NCBI GenBank assembly: GCA_026214975.1
Contig: CM047806.1
Coordinates: 6,919,822-6,983,821 of the forward strand
Reading direction: 5' to 3'
Source: Gentiana macrophylla
Taxonomy: Eukaryota; Streptophyta; Magnoliopsida; Gentianales; Gentianaceae
Length of the DNA stretch: 64,000 bases
In this document: positions 10,675-22,286 of the stretch, in pieces
Layout of the letters: each line of letters opens with the position of its first letter
Position numbering within the stretch: position 1 is the first letter of the stretch
The notes under the pieces: generated by a model
The model's database searches: none
Told to the model about the DNA's origin: nothing
Seen by the model: only the letters and a program-made list of their open reading frames with translations
Made by a program: the position numbers and the translations under genes

Positions 10675-11659
10675 GTGGCAGTTTTGGTTTATGTAGATGA
10701 TGTGTTGGTTTCTAGCCCTAACATGGATGAGATCAATAATTTAAAGTGTTTTCTCAATGTCAAATCTGGAATAAAAGACTTGGGAGACCTCAAATATTTC
10801 TTAGGGCTTGAAGTTGCAATAAGCAAGAAAGACATTGTTCTATCACAAAGGATATACTGTCTAGAATTGTTAGAAAAATATGGATACACAGACTGCAAAC
10901 CTAGCCAAACCCATATGGATCCTACTTTGAAGCTGCATAGTGAAGATTCTCCCAAACTTGAGTCCAACAGTTACTACAGGAGCTTGGTAGGAAAACTTTT
11001 ATACCTAGGACTTACCAGACCAGACATAACCTTCGCTGCACAACAATTAAGTCAATTCCTCAATCAACCTACAAAAGCACAACTTCAAGCAGCACACAAG
11101 CTGCTTAGATACTTGACGAAATCCCCAAGACAAGGAATATTCTTTTCTACAAGTAGCAATCTAGAGCTTAAGTGCTTTGTAGATGCAGATTGAAGTGGTT
11201 GCAATGATACAAGAAGATCAGTCACTGGATTTTCATTGTTCCTAGGTGAATCCCTCATAAATTGGAGATCAAAGAAGCAAAGTACAACATCCAGAAGCTC
11301 TTTTGAATAAGAATATAGAGCTATGGCAATGGCGTCATGTGAGTTACAATGGCTTACCTATGTCCTTGGAGAATTCAACATCAAAAGGAAGAAACCTATA
11401 CCTCTATTTTGTGATAGTAAAAGTGCCCAATACATAGTTGAAAATCCAGTTTTTCATGAAAGGACTAAACACATAAATATATATTGTCATGTGATTATAG
11501 ATAGATACCAACAAGGACTTTTGAAGCCTTTATCAGTATCAACACAACGACATCTAGCAGACTTATTTGCAAAACCATTGGACAAGGCAAGATTTCAGTT
11601 CCTAATAGATTGCTATCCCATAATCAACATATCAAACCACAGAAGTCTGCTTGAGAGGG
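10675..11659 (+). pseudogene. Copia reverse transcriptase and RNase H fragment
   Basis: The fragment starts at the RT catalytic box YVDDVLV (about 10690). It continues with GDLKYFLGLEV, YYRSLVGKLLYL, TRPDITFA and the RNase H blocks ending CFVDAD, where the Trp codon is a TGA (about 11191). A second defect lies at about 11308, before EYRAMAMASCELQWL. LFCDSKSA, HINIYCHV and HLADLFAKPLD complete RNase H. The N-terminal RT, integrase and protease are missing. It is followed directly by its LTR. Confidence 0.9.
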
Positions 11660-11913
11660 TGTTGAAGTTGTTGCATTGAAGAAGATCACGAAACAACGAA
11701 TTAGAAAGGAAGCGTTGAACAATACAACAAACTGCCTTTGTGGCCTTTTTACAAACACCGGGGACAATAAACGGTTAAGTCGGTTATTGTCTAATTGGGT
11801 AGTTGTAACAAACCTAAACAGCAATTAGGTGTTGCAATCATGTATATATAGTGTCAATAGTAGTAAAGGTTAATTCACTTTTCATCAATGAAAACTTTAT
11901 CTTCTTTCTTCAA
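11660..11913 (+). repeat. Copia LTR between pol end and gag
   Basis: It starts TGTTGAAG after a GAGAGGG purine tract and ends near CTTTCTTCA. A TATA-like GTATATATAG lies at about 11841. A truncated copy is at 10417-10579. Part of it (from 11732) is repeated inverted at 62630-62806. No primer-binding site follows; the sequence passes into truncated gag. Confidence 0.75.
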
Positions 11914-11974
11914 TCGTTTTTCCTACTTTTGTCATATTTGAAATTCTGCTTATGTTCTTGGAGATTGAAATCTT

Positions 11975-12763
11975 GGTTTATGGAATCAAAATAATAGTAT
12001 GATTAAAGCATGGATTTCTAATTCAGTGTCTAAACACATAGCACAAAGTGTTATGTGCTATAGGACTGCCAAATAAGTATGGGATGATCTTGAGGAGAGG
12101 TATGGTAGTGGTGATACATATCGTTTGTCAGATATGATGGAATAAATTTAGAATATGAAGCAAGGAGATCTATCAGTTTCAGAGTATTTTGCAAAGTTGA
12201 AGATCTTGTGGCATCAATTGTTTGATCTTACTCCTCCAACTTGTCCGTGTGGCCAACAGTGGTATAGAGATCACAATAAGAAACATCATGTGATTCGATT
12301 TGTAAAGGGCCTGAATAATAGCTTTTCTACTATGAAATCTCAGGTACTGATGATTACACCATTCTCTTCTATGAAGAATGTGTTCTCTATGGCTTTGAAA
12401 CAAGAAAGACATCATCTGAATACTGGTGTGCATTCTGCTAGTTCAGTTCTTGGTTATGCTAATTCTAATCCTGGTGAAAAGGAAGCCTTAATGGCACATG
12501 GATGAGATGGAAATTTTAGGAAAAGTTACAATAATGGTAACAAGAAGCCTCAATGCACACATTGTGGAATGACTGGAAATACCATTGATAGATGTTACAA
12601 GAAGCAAGGATACCCTGCAAATTTCAGGGGAAGGGGAAGAGGAAGATCTTTTGCAAACAATGTTTCTTCATTTGATATGGAAGGATCTGAGGTTAGCAAC
12701 AAGGATTCAGTGAAAAATCCCAAAGCTCCAGTGACACAAGAACAATATCAGCAGATTGAAGAA
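11975..12763 (+). pseudogene. Copia gag remnant with altered zinc knuckle (arm A)
   Basis: IKAWISNSVSKHIAQSV and WDDLEERYG are the gag UBN2/DUF4219-type start. In-frame stops occur near 12074 and 12145. From 12155 it is open through YFAKLKILWHQLFDL and FVKGLNNSF to a TGA near 12505, which is an open Gln codon in arm B. The zinc knuckle at about 12556-12597 reads CTHCGMTGNTIDRC; the usual His is Asn, so zinc binding should be impaired. The N-terminus and primer-binding site are lost. Confidence 0.88.
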
Positions 12764-13101
12764 AATCTAGGCCCAAACCATATAAGAGTAGGGCCTCATC
12801 CCCAAAACCTAGGTTATGAGGTGAGGGAAATCCATCTCTTAATATGGTGGGTGAAACAATCACAACTTCCCAATGTGGGACACTTTAACACGCCCCCTCA
12901 AGTGTGGGCCTAGAGACACTCTTAAGGCCAACAAAGAGGCCCAACACTTGCACAATACAGGGGTGGCTCTGATACCATGTAAAAAATCTAGGCCCAAACC
13001 ATATAAGAGTAGGGGCATTATCCCAAAAACATAGGTTATGAGGTGAGGGATATACATCTCTTAACAAGGCGGGTGAAACAATCACAACTTCCCAATGTGG
13101 G
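12764..13101 (-). mobile_element. TRIM (miniature LTR retrotransposon), arm A
   Basis: Two near-identical direct repeats, 12764-12890 and 12978-13101, flank about 87 bp. On the minus strand the 5' LTR ends TTTTTTACA and is followed by TGGTATCAGAGCCACCC (12961-12977), the initiator-Met-tRNA primer-binding site. A polypurine tract CTTGAGGGGGCG (12891-12902) precedes the 3' LTR start TGTTAAAGTGTCCCACA. There is no coding sequence, as expected for a TRIM. The 5' LTR lacks its first 11 or so bases. The element sits exactly at the junction of copia gag and the DEG7 array. Confidence 0.88.
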
Positions 13102-14760
13102 AATTTTCTTGCAAGCTGATAAGAAAGATGATGTATCACTCTGCCACAAACTTCCAAGAGATAAGCAGGCGTTATTGAGAGCAATTCTTGAACCAGTAGG
13201 TTCAGTGTCAAAGGTTTCCCGTCTCTTTCAATTTGGAGTTCAATACTTCTATTGACGTTGTCATCAAATAAAATTTCCATCCTTAGAAACTGGGTAATTA
13301 CCTCTCTGTTTATACGTATGAGCATATCACCTAGCTCCAAACAATTATATGCAGGGCCAGCTGGCACCATGGAATCCACAACAAGCATTCCTGTTTCACC
13401 TAGTGGGCACACTTTGCGCACTAACTGTTCTATCTCCGTTTGGAGACCAAGTCTACGAGTTTCAACAAAGCCTTTATTAGGCCTGTAAGTGAGCCTTAAA
13501 GTTCGATTCGATTCGGCATGTTTGGCTCGAAAAAGTTCGGTTCGGGGCTCGGCTCGTATCATCAAACGTAGAATAAGGCCTTGGAAATTGGTATTCGGAC
13601 AAACGAGCCGAACATGTTCGAACATGTTCGGCTCGTAGAGTTGCAGGGTATTTTTGGACATGTTATGTTATATTTTGGAATAGGGCCTTGAACATTTGGA
13701 CATGTTATGTTATATTTTGGGACATGTAATGTATTATTTTGGTTTTGGACATGTATTTTTTAACTAGAATTATTTATTGGGTATTTTTGAATTTTCGGAC
13801 CGAACATATTCGAACTGTTCGAGCCGAATAGTACCGAATATTTTTCCCTTTTTTTAAGTTCGAGCCGAACCGAATCCTGATATTTTAGGCTCGATAATTT
13901 CGAGCCGAATTGAGCCATGTATTCGAACATGTTCGAGCCGAGCCGAACTACTCCAGGGTTCGGCTCGTTTACAGGCCTAGCCTTTATGCACAAAATTTAC
14001 CTGAAGTGTACCACAAGGAATAGAAACAGCCTCCCACTTGTTAGTAGAAGAATCTCTTCATTTTTGTAACAATCTCAATTCCCTTACCACTCGTTCTAAG
14101 GGCATGAAAAATGCTAAAGCACTTGATGAATTGCAGCCATCATTCAAAGCAACTGCTCTGCCTTTCCAATCAATTATAGGGTAACTGCTAGAACCACCTC
14201 TGGTCCCAGATGCAGCTTGCATGTAAAAAGTGTTGAAGTCGTTATAACCATCCTTTCTGTAATAAGGAGCATCTTGATCCAAACGAGCAATGGTACCAGC
14301 CAGAATAGAGACCTTTTCATCGTTGTCATTGCCTGTAACCCGAATTTCCAGTCCAACACAAGCGACCTCTGGGCATGGCGAATTTCCTCATAGTCAAGAA
14401 AGCCGGATTCGGCGGGATCATAGCAAAAGAATCCAAAATCATGAATATGGTCTCTATAGATCGGGTATACCGGTATCCCTTCCTGGTTCAGAAACATAGC
14501 TTCTGCACGACATGTCCAGGTTTAACAACGTGCCGATTGGTGACTATAATGCCACGACGTTTATCAACAACAAAGCTTGTGGAATAGCTAGCCCTACCCG
14601 ACTCTGTGTCAAATGCACGGCAACCATTGGTACGGAGCACAAAAACAACATGAACCACCATATTTAGTGCCTTCCTCCAATCTTCAGCGGTGGAGGCAGT
14701 GTTTTCTGGATCTATCTCCACCTTCAGCAAACCTAGAACTAGAAGCAGATTCGATTGAAT
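13102..14760 (-). pseudogene. DEG7: DEG7-like protease fragment, unit 1 (arm A)
   Basis: Minus-strand blocks match plant DEG7 (DegP/HtrA-family serine protease): [27 protein letters not shown], the His block TNRHVVKPG (about 14550-14525), the Asp block HDFGFF (about 14435), then [14 protein letters not shown] (about 14190) at the catalytic Ser. The PDZ part with GETGMLVVDSMVPAGPAYNC follows at 13400-13340. Frames shift near 14500 and 14290. A hAT MITE splits the linker at 13478-13979. The fragment stops after the first PDZ domain, far short of full DEG7. Confidence 0.88.
13478..13979. mobile_element. hAT-type MITE with 8-bp target duplication (arm A)
   Basis: The terminal inverted repeats are TAGGCCTGTAA and TTTACAGGCCTA. 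The flanks are identical 8-mers GCCTTTAT at 13470-13477 and 13980-13987, the hallmark of hAT insertion. The interior is rich in GTTCGAGCC and GAACATGTTCG motifs and has no transposase. It interrupts the DEG7 fragment. Arm B carries the same insertion at 60567-61064. Confidence 0.92.
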
Positions 14761-14776
14761 TGAATCGAGAGCGAAG

Positions 14777-14961
14777 ATGGATAAGAGTATGCTCGATGAT
14801 TTGGATACTCTTCCTGAAGCAGATAAGATCCGAATGACTGCTATGATCGATCAGCTTCAAATCCGTGACAGCTTGCGAATGTATAATTCACTAGTGGAAC
14901 GATGTTTCACGGACTATATGGACACCTTCCGTCCAAATCTCAAGATAAAGAAATTAATTTT
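14777..14961 (+). pseudogene. TIM9: TIM9-like fragment, unit 1 (arm A)
   Basis: It starts [20 protein letters not shown] and continues [20 protein letters not shown], the N-terminal half of the small mitochondrial import chaperone TIM9. The first twin-Cys motif should be C-x3-C but reads CFTDY, so the second Cys is Tyr. The match ends after about 60 codons, where it fuses to the reverse DEG7 PDZ end. The second C-x3-C is absent. It cannot fold as a Tim9 subunit. Confidence 0.87.
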
Positions 14962-16075
14962 CTCGCATTCTGATAAGAAAGATGATGTATCACTCCGCCA
15001 CTAACTTCCAAGAAATAAGCAGGCGTTATTGAGTGAAAATCTTGAACCAGTAAGTTCAGTGTCAACGGTTTCCCGTCTCTTTCAATTTGGTGTTCAATAC
15101 TTCTGTTGACGTTGTCATCAAATAAAATTTCTATCCTTAGAACCTGAGTAATTACCTCTCTGTTTATACGTATGAGTATATCATCTGGCTCCAAACAATT
15201 ATATGCAGGGCCAGCTGGCACCAGGGAATCCACAACAAGCATTCTGTTTCACCTGGTGGGCACACTTGGTGCACTAACTGCTCATCTCACTTTGGAGACC
15301 AAGTCTACGAGATTCATCAAAGCCTTTATGCACAAAAGTTACCTGAAGTGTACCACGAGGAATAGAAACAACCTCCCACTTGGTAGTGGAAGAATCTCTT
15401 CATTTTTGTAACAATCTCAATGCCCTTACCACTCGTTCTAAGGGCAGGAAAAATGCTAAAGCACTTGATGAATTGCAGCCAGCATTCAAAGTAACTGCTC
15501 TGCCTTGCAAATCAATTACAAGGTAACCGCTTGAACCACCTCTGGTCCCAGATGCAACTTGCATGTATATAGTGTTGAAGTCGTTATAACCACCATCTCT
15601 GTAATGAGGAGCATCTCGATCCAAACGAGCAATGGTAACAGCCAGAATAATGACCTTTTCATCGCTGTCATTGCCTGCAACCCAAATTTCCAGTCCAACA
15701 CAAGCAGCCCTTAGGGCATGACGAATTTCCTCACAGTCAAGAAACTGGATTACGGCAGGATCATAGCGAAAGAATCCAAAATCATGAACATGGTCTCTAT
15801 AGATCGGGTATATCGGTATCCCTTCCTGGTTTAGAAACATAGCTTCTGCAACGACATGTCCAGGTTTAACAACGTGTCGATTGGTGACTATAATTCCATG
15901 ACGTTTATCAACAACAAAGCTTGTGGCATAGCCCTAGCTGACTCTGTGTCAAATGCACGGCAACCATTGGTACGGAGCACAAAAACAACATGAACCACCA
16001 TATTGAGTGCCTTCCTCCAATCTTCAGCGATGGCGGCAGTGTTTTTTGGATCTATCTCCATCTTCAGCAAACCTA
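14962..16075 (-). pseudogene. DEG7: DEG7-like protease fragment, unit 2 (arm A)
   Basis: The PDZ-side blocks LVPAGPAYNCLEPDDILIRIN (split by small shifts) lie at 15242-14962. A frame break near 15260-15420 precedes the protease part at 15840-15400, with [26 protein letters not shown] and [13 protein letters not shown]. The start region is at 16075-15910 and has a short deletion after SARA. His, Asp and Ser motifs are present in pieces but not in one frame. Confidence 0.87.
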
Positions 16076-16116
16076 GAACTAGAAGCGGATTCGATTGAAT
16101 TGAGTCGAACGCGAAG

Positions 16117-16285
16117 ATGGATAAGAGTAGGCTAGGTGATTGGGATTCTCTTCATGAAGCAGATAAGATCCAAATGGCTGCTATGATCGATCGACTTCAA
16201 ATCCATGACAGCTCGCGAATGTATATATTTCACTGGTGGAACGATGTTTCATGGACTATATGGACACCTTCCATCCAAAACTCTA
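16117..16285 (+). pseudogene. TIM9: TIM9-like fragment, unit 2 (arm A)
   Basis: MDKSRLGDWDSLHEADKIQM is a diverged copy of the TIM9 start, followed by the IDRLQIHDSSRMY block. A 2-base insertion after MY breaks the frame near 16225. It runs into the next DEG7 PDZ end at the common junction. Confidence 0.8.
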
Positions 16286-17800
<1,515 letters not shown>

Positions 17801-17833
17801 AGCGGATTCGATTGAATTGAATCGAGAGCGAAG

Positions 17834-18001
17834 ATGGATAAGAGTATGCTCGATGATTTGGATTCTCTTCCTGAAGCAGATAAGATCTGAATGACTGCTA
17901 TGATCGATCGGCTTCAAATCCGTGACAGCTTGCGAATGTATAATTCACTGGTGGAACGATGTTTCACGGACTATATGGACACCTTCCGTCGAAATCTCAA
18001 G
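17834..18001 (+). pseudogene. TIM9: TIM9-like fragment, unit 3 (arm A)
   Basis: It opens [18 protein letters not shown] and then hits a TGA where other units have an Arg or Gln codon (about 17888). Downstream homology MYNSLVERCFTDYMDTF is intact at the base level, including the Cys-to-Tyr change. It fuses to DEG7 unit 4. Confidence 0.85.
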
Positions 18002-19133
18002 ATAAAGAAATTAATTTTCTCGCATTCTGATAAGAAAGATGACGTATCACTCCGCCACTAACTTCCAAGAAATAAGCAGGCGTTATTGAGTGAAAATCTT
18101 GAACCAGTAGGTTCAGTGTCAACGGTTTCCCATCTCTTTCAATTTGGAGTTCAATACTTCTGTTGACATTGTCATCAAATAAAATTTCCATCCTTAGAAA
18201 CTGAGTAATTACCTCTCCGTTTATACGTATGAGCATATCACCTGTCTCCAAACAATTATATGTAGGGCCAGCTGGCACCACGGAATCCACAACAAGCATT
18301 CCTGTTTCACCTGGTGGGCACACTTGGCGCACTAACTGTTCTGTCTCACTTTGGAGACCAAGTCCACGAGTTTCATCAAAGCCTTTATGCACAAAAGTTA
18401 CCTGAAGTGTACCACGAGTAATAGTAATAGCCTCCCACTTGTTAGTAGAAGAATCTCTTCATTTTTGTAACAATCTCAATGCCCTTACCACTCGTTCTAA
18501 TGGCAGGAAAAATGCTAAAGCACTTGATGAATTGCAGCCAGCATTTAAAGCAACTGCTCTGCCTTGCCAATCAATTACAGGGTAACCGCTTGAACCACCT
18601 CTAGTCCCAGATGCAGCTTGCATGTAGAAAGTATTGAAGTCATTATAACCATCCTCTATGTAATATGGAGCATCTTGATCCAAACGAGCAATGGTACCAG
18701 CCAGAATAGAGACCTTTTCATCGCTGCCATTGCCTGCAACCCGAATTTTCAGTGCAACACAAACAGCCTCTAGGGCATGACGAATTTTCTCATAGTCAAG
18801 AAACTGGATTCCGACAGGATCATAGCGAAAGAATCCAAAATCATGAACATGGTTTCCATAGATCGGGTATAACGGTATCCCTTCCTGGTTCAGAAACATA
18901 GCTTCTGCAACGACATGTCCAGGTTTAACAACGTGCCGATTGGTGACTATAATGCCACGGCGTTTATCAATAACAAAGCTTGTGGCATAGCTAGCCCTAG
19001 CTGACTCTGTGTCAAATGCACGGCAACCATTGGTACGGAGCACAAAAATTGCTTGAACCACCATATTGAGTGCCTTCCTCCAATCTTCAGCGGTGGCATC
19101 GGTATTTTCCGGATCTATCTCCCTCTTCAGTAA
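18002..19133 (-). pseudogene. DEG7: DEG7-like protease fragment, unit 4, best preserved (arm A)
   Basis: From about 19133 to 18459 one frame reads through the whole protease domain: [27 protein letters not shown] (catalytic His), [11 protein letters not shown] (Asp), [17 protein letters not shown] and [14 protein letters not shown] (Ser; the family usually has GSP after SS, here GYP). A TGA at 18459-18461 is followed in the same frame by about 155 more codons of linker and PDZ domain, to 18002. No intron interrupts about 375 codons. DEG7 is normally a far larger two-part protease. Confidence 0.9.
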
Positions 19134-19179
19134 ACCTAGAACTAGAAGAGGATTTGACTGAATTGAATCGAGAGCAAAG

Positions 19180-19356
19180 ATGGATAAGAGTATGCTCGAT
19201 GATTTGGATTCTCTTCCTGAAGCAGATAAGATCCAAATAGCTACTATGATCGATCGGCTTAAAATCTGTGGCAGCTTGCGAATGTATAATTCACTGATGG
19301 AAAGATGCTTCACGGACTATGTGGACACCTTCCGTCCAAAACTCAAGAAAAAGAAA
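19180..19356 (+). pseudogene. TIM9: TIM9-like fragment, unit 4 (arm A)
   Basis: [20 protein letters not shown], then [20 protein letters not shown] and CFTDYVDTF, open to the fusion point. It has the same Tyr replacement in the first twin-Cys motif and no second motif. Downstream it enters the reverse strand of the partial fifth DEG7 unit. Confidence 0.87.
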
Positions 19357-19582
19357 TTAATTTTCTTGCATGCTGGTAAGAAATAGGATGTATCACTCCG
19401 CCGCTAACTTCTAAGAAATAAGCAGGCGTTATTGAGTGCAAATCTTGAACCAGTAGGTTCAGAGTCAATGGTCTCCCATCTCTTTCAATTTGGAGTTCAA
19501 TACTTATGTTGACGCTGTCATCAAATAAAATTTCCATTCCTAGAAACTGAGTAATTACCTCTCCGTTTATAAGTATGAGCAT
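19357..19582 (-). pseudogene. DEG7: DEG7 PDZ fragment, partial unit 5 (arm A)
   Basis: LILINGEVITQFLGMEILFD and ELQIERDGRPLTLNLLVQDL correspond to the middle of the DEG7 PDZ domain. The copy is cut at about 19582 at GAGCAT, where copia RT sequence starts without a gap. This marks the right end of the array. Confidence 0.88.
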
Positions 19583-20441
19583 AATGCAGGTTACTAGGAA
19601 TTCTTCTGGTTTGTACCTAAATCAAAGTCAATATGCTGCTCAACTGATTGCCAGGCTGGGATGTGACACTCTTAAGCCTTGTCCTACTCCTATTGTACAT
19701 GGGAAGAAGCTTGAAGAAGATCCAGGGAAACTCTTTCAGAATGTAACACTGTATAGAGGTGCCATTGGTGGCTTACAATATCTAACTTGCACAAGACCTG
19801 ATATAATCTATGCAGTGAACTATTTAAGTCAGTTTATGCAAAGCCCTCATTTGGAGCACTGGAAGGCAGTTAAAAGACTTCTGAGCTATGTCATTGGAAC
19901 TCTTAGACATGGATTGCATTTTAGACCAGCAGCCTGTCTTGATCTTGTTGGTTTTTTAGATGCTGATTGGGGTGTTTCTACCATTGATAGAAAGTTTGTT
20001 GGAGGTTACTGTGTGTATCTTGGAGGATCACTTGTTTCATGGAGTTCAAAAAAACAAGATGTTGTCTCAAGATCATGTACAAAGTCAGAGTATAGAGCTC
20101 TAGCCAATCTTACAGCTGAGATTAAATGGATCACATATCCGCTGCTGCGAATCTGCATCGAGGCTTGCAACTAGACCTAAAGTATGGTGTGACAATACTA
20201 GTGCTTCATTTCTTGCACAAAACCCTGTTTACCATGCAAAAACAAAGCACATAGAAATAGATGTGCACTTAGTTAGAAATGAAGTCCTCAACAAGAAGTT
20301 AACAGTTTGTTATATTCCATCCTCTGATCAGATTGCTGATAGTCTGACCAAACCTTTATCAGTCCCTCTGTCTCAAACTTTTAGAGACAAACTCAATGTG
20401 CTTCCACCACCATTGAGTTTGAAGGGGGGAGAGGGTGGGGG
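19583..20441 (+). pseudogene. Copia RT end and RNase H (arm A)
   Basis: VTRNSSGLYLNQSQYAAQLI starts just past where the YVDD box would be, so the catalytic part of RT is missing. TRPDIIYAVNYLSQFMQSPH, FLDADWG, SWSSKKQDVVSRSCTKSEYR (catalytic Glu), WCDNTSASFLAQNP and HLVRNEVLNKK complete RNase H, with one frameshift near 20140-20170. The polypurine tract AAGGGGGGAGAGGGTGGGGG precedes the LTR. It belongs to a different copia family from the 10675-11913 element, because the LTRs differ. Confidence 0.9.
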
Positions 20442-20692
20442 TGTGTGTGTTAAGAAAATATGTAGTGATTTGGCATAATCTGAGATGTACACATCACTCT
20501 TAATCCAATGGTCTAGCTGTGGTCTTATCTAGATCTGTTATTAGATTATTTCTGTTAGTTTTCCTACTCTACAAGAATGCGCTCTTATATGACTAGCAGT
20601 GCTAAATGAATGTAATCTTTATAGAACAATGTTGATCTGATAATGAAATGAAAGAATTCTCTCCTTTAGTTTTTTAACTAGTTTTATTAACA
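20442..20692 (+). repeat. Copia LTR at inner end of arm A
   Basis: It starts TGTGTGTGTTAAG after a strong polypurine tract and ends ATTAACA, about 251 bp. The same LTR lies inverted at 53864-54114. The next 142 bases up to 20834 are also shared by both arms and appear non-coding. Confidence 0.75.
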
Positions 20693-21967
20693 TTCGCCTT
20701 AAATGAAGATTTTGAACATTAATCTCAATCAATTAAATCAACCGATCCTCCCAACATCAATGGGAACCAACAAACTCGTGCATGTAGTTATAAAAACAAA
20801 AAACAAAACAGAAAAACTCTTGCATATAACGAAACTAGCCAAAAACCCGTGCATGATGCACGGGAACTAATAAACATGCCGTAACATTTTTCAAAAGGAA
20901 ACAACAAACTCAAAAAAGAAAATAAAAATATAATACGTAAAACATGAGGTTAAGTGAATTAGTGAAATGATAGTATATATGATAAACAATCTTGTAATTA
21001 CATCAAATACTCGGGGTCTTTTTCTCTACCGATCCACACATTCCCCTCATTTACATTTTTCATTTAACCAATAAAAAATAAAGAGAAAGCTCTAATGTAC
21101 ATTATAGAATCCAACACCTTACTTTTTAAGCATCTGGAGTACCCTTTCGATCGCGCGCATGGACCTGTTCAGTCGTTGATAGAAAAATGCCAGAAACACA
21201 GAGAAAAATAAAAACCGAAGGGTCAAGGCATGTATTTCATAGGAACCTAGCAATTCCCAAACAAAAGAATTCAAAGAAGGCATTGTTCAATACATAGTTG
21301 TTTCTGCTTTGGTACATGATAGGAGGAATAACTTGAAGTTATGGGCTCGACATTCATCTTATTCCACATAAACATACGCAACTCGTGTTCAACAATCCTT
21401 TTGCAAGAATCAACACCTAACATAACTAAGAGCGAAACCAAAACTAAGTGGCACCAAAATTAAAGATCCAAATCGAATACGTGATCAAGGGATCTTCAAA
21501 GACGTAACATGAATGACTGCAAGTATATAGTTAATTTCAAAGGCATGTAACGTCACAGTGGTGAAATATGTAACATAGATTTTCCTTCACAATGCCTCCC
21601 TGACAATAAATACAATTAATTTTGAACTCAATCACTAAAACCAAACTTTAGAGTTGTGAATCTTCTATATTATTTTATCAGCTTATATTCACTAAACTAT
21701 CCTGCCAAGAAATAACAGATATCAAGATATGCTTTTGCTAAGATCATCAATTCTTTTTTAGTTAAATTGTTGCTAATTAAGAGCAGAAATACATCATCGA
21801 AGTACGCTAAGTAGTAAGTAGAATTAGAAGAATAGTATAAAACAATATCAAATATCAAAGCCCCCATTTAACAAAATATCTCAATCCTCATCAAAGCAGG
21901 GATTAAAACATCATCAAAATCAATTAGGTATGTTCAGCTAAGAACTTATAATTACATGGGAACATTT

Positions 21968-22286
21968 TTAAGGGATAATAATAGCTTTTAGGGCGCCATG
22001 TTTAACGTTTTGACAAAATCGACCTTTATCTTTTGAAATAACAATTTTAGGGCCTTATGTTTGTGTTTTTTTTTTTTTTAGGACAAATTCAAAATTTTGG
22101 GACCTTATGTTTGTGTTTTAGGGCCTTATGTTTGTGTTTCTTTCAACAATTTTAGGGCCTTATTTTGAATTTGTCCTAAAACTCAAAAAATAAACATAAG
22201 GTCCCTAAAATCATTATTTCAAAAGATATGGGTCAATTTTGCTTAAAACGTTAAACATGAGTCCCTAAACTCATATTATCCCTTTT
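21968..22286. mobile_element. Foldback MITE inside the Helitron
   Basis: The left half (AAGGGATAAT...GTTTAACGTTTTGAC...AATTTTAGGGCCTTATG) is mirrored by the right half (...CATAAGGTCCCTAAAAT...GTTAAACATGAG...ATTATCCCTT). Each arm is about 130-150 bp around a T-rich centre. No ORF was seen. Ends in T-runs hide the target duplication. Confidence 0.75.

Noticed and set aside
18459..19313. 284-codon ORF as a working DEG7 protease
   Set aside because: It lacks most of the protein, its first 60 codons come from reverse TIM9 sequence, and a stop precedes the PDZ part. It is one unit of a decayed array.
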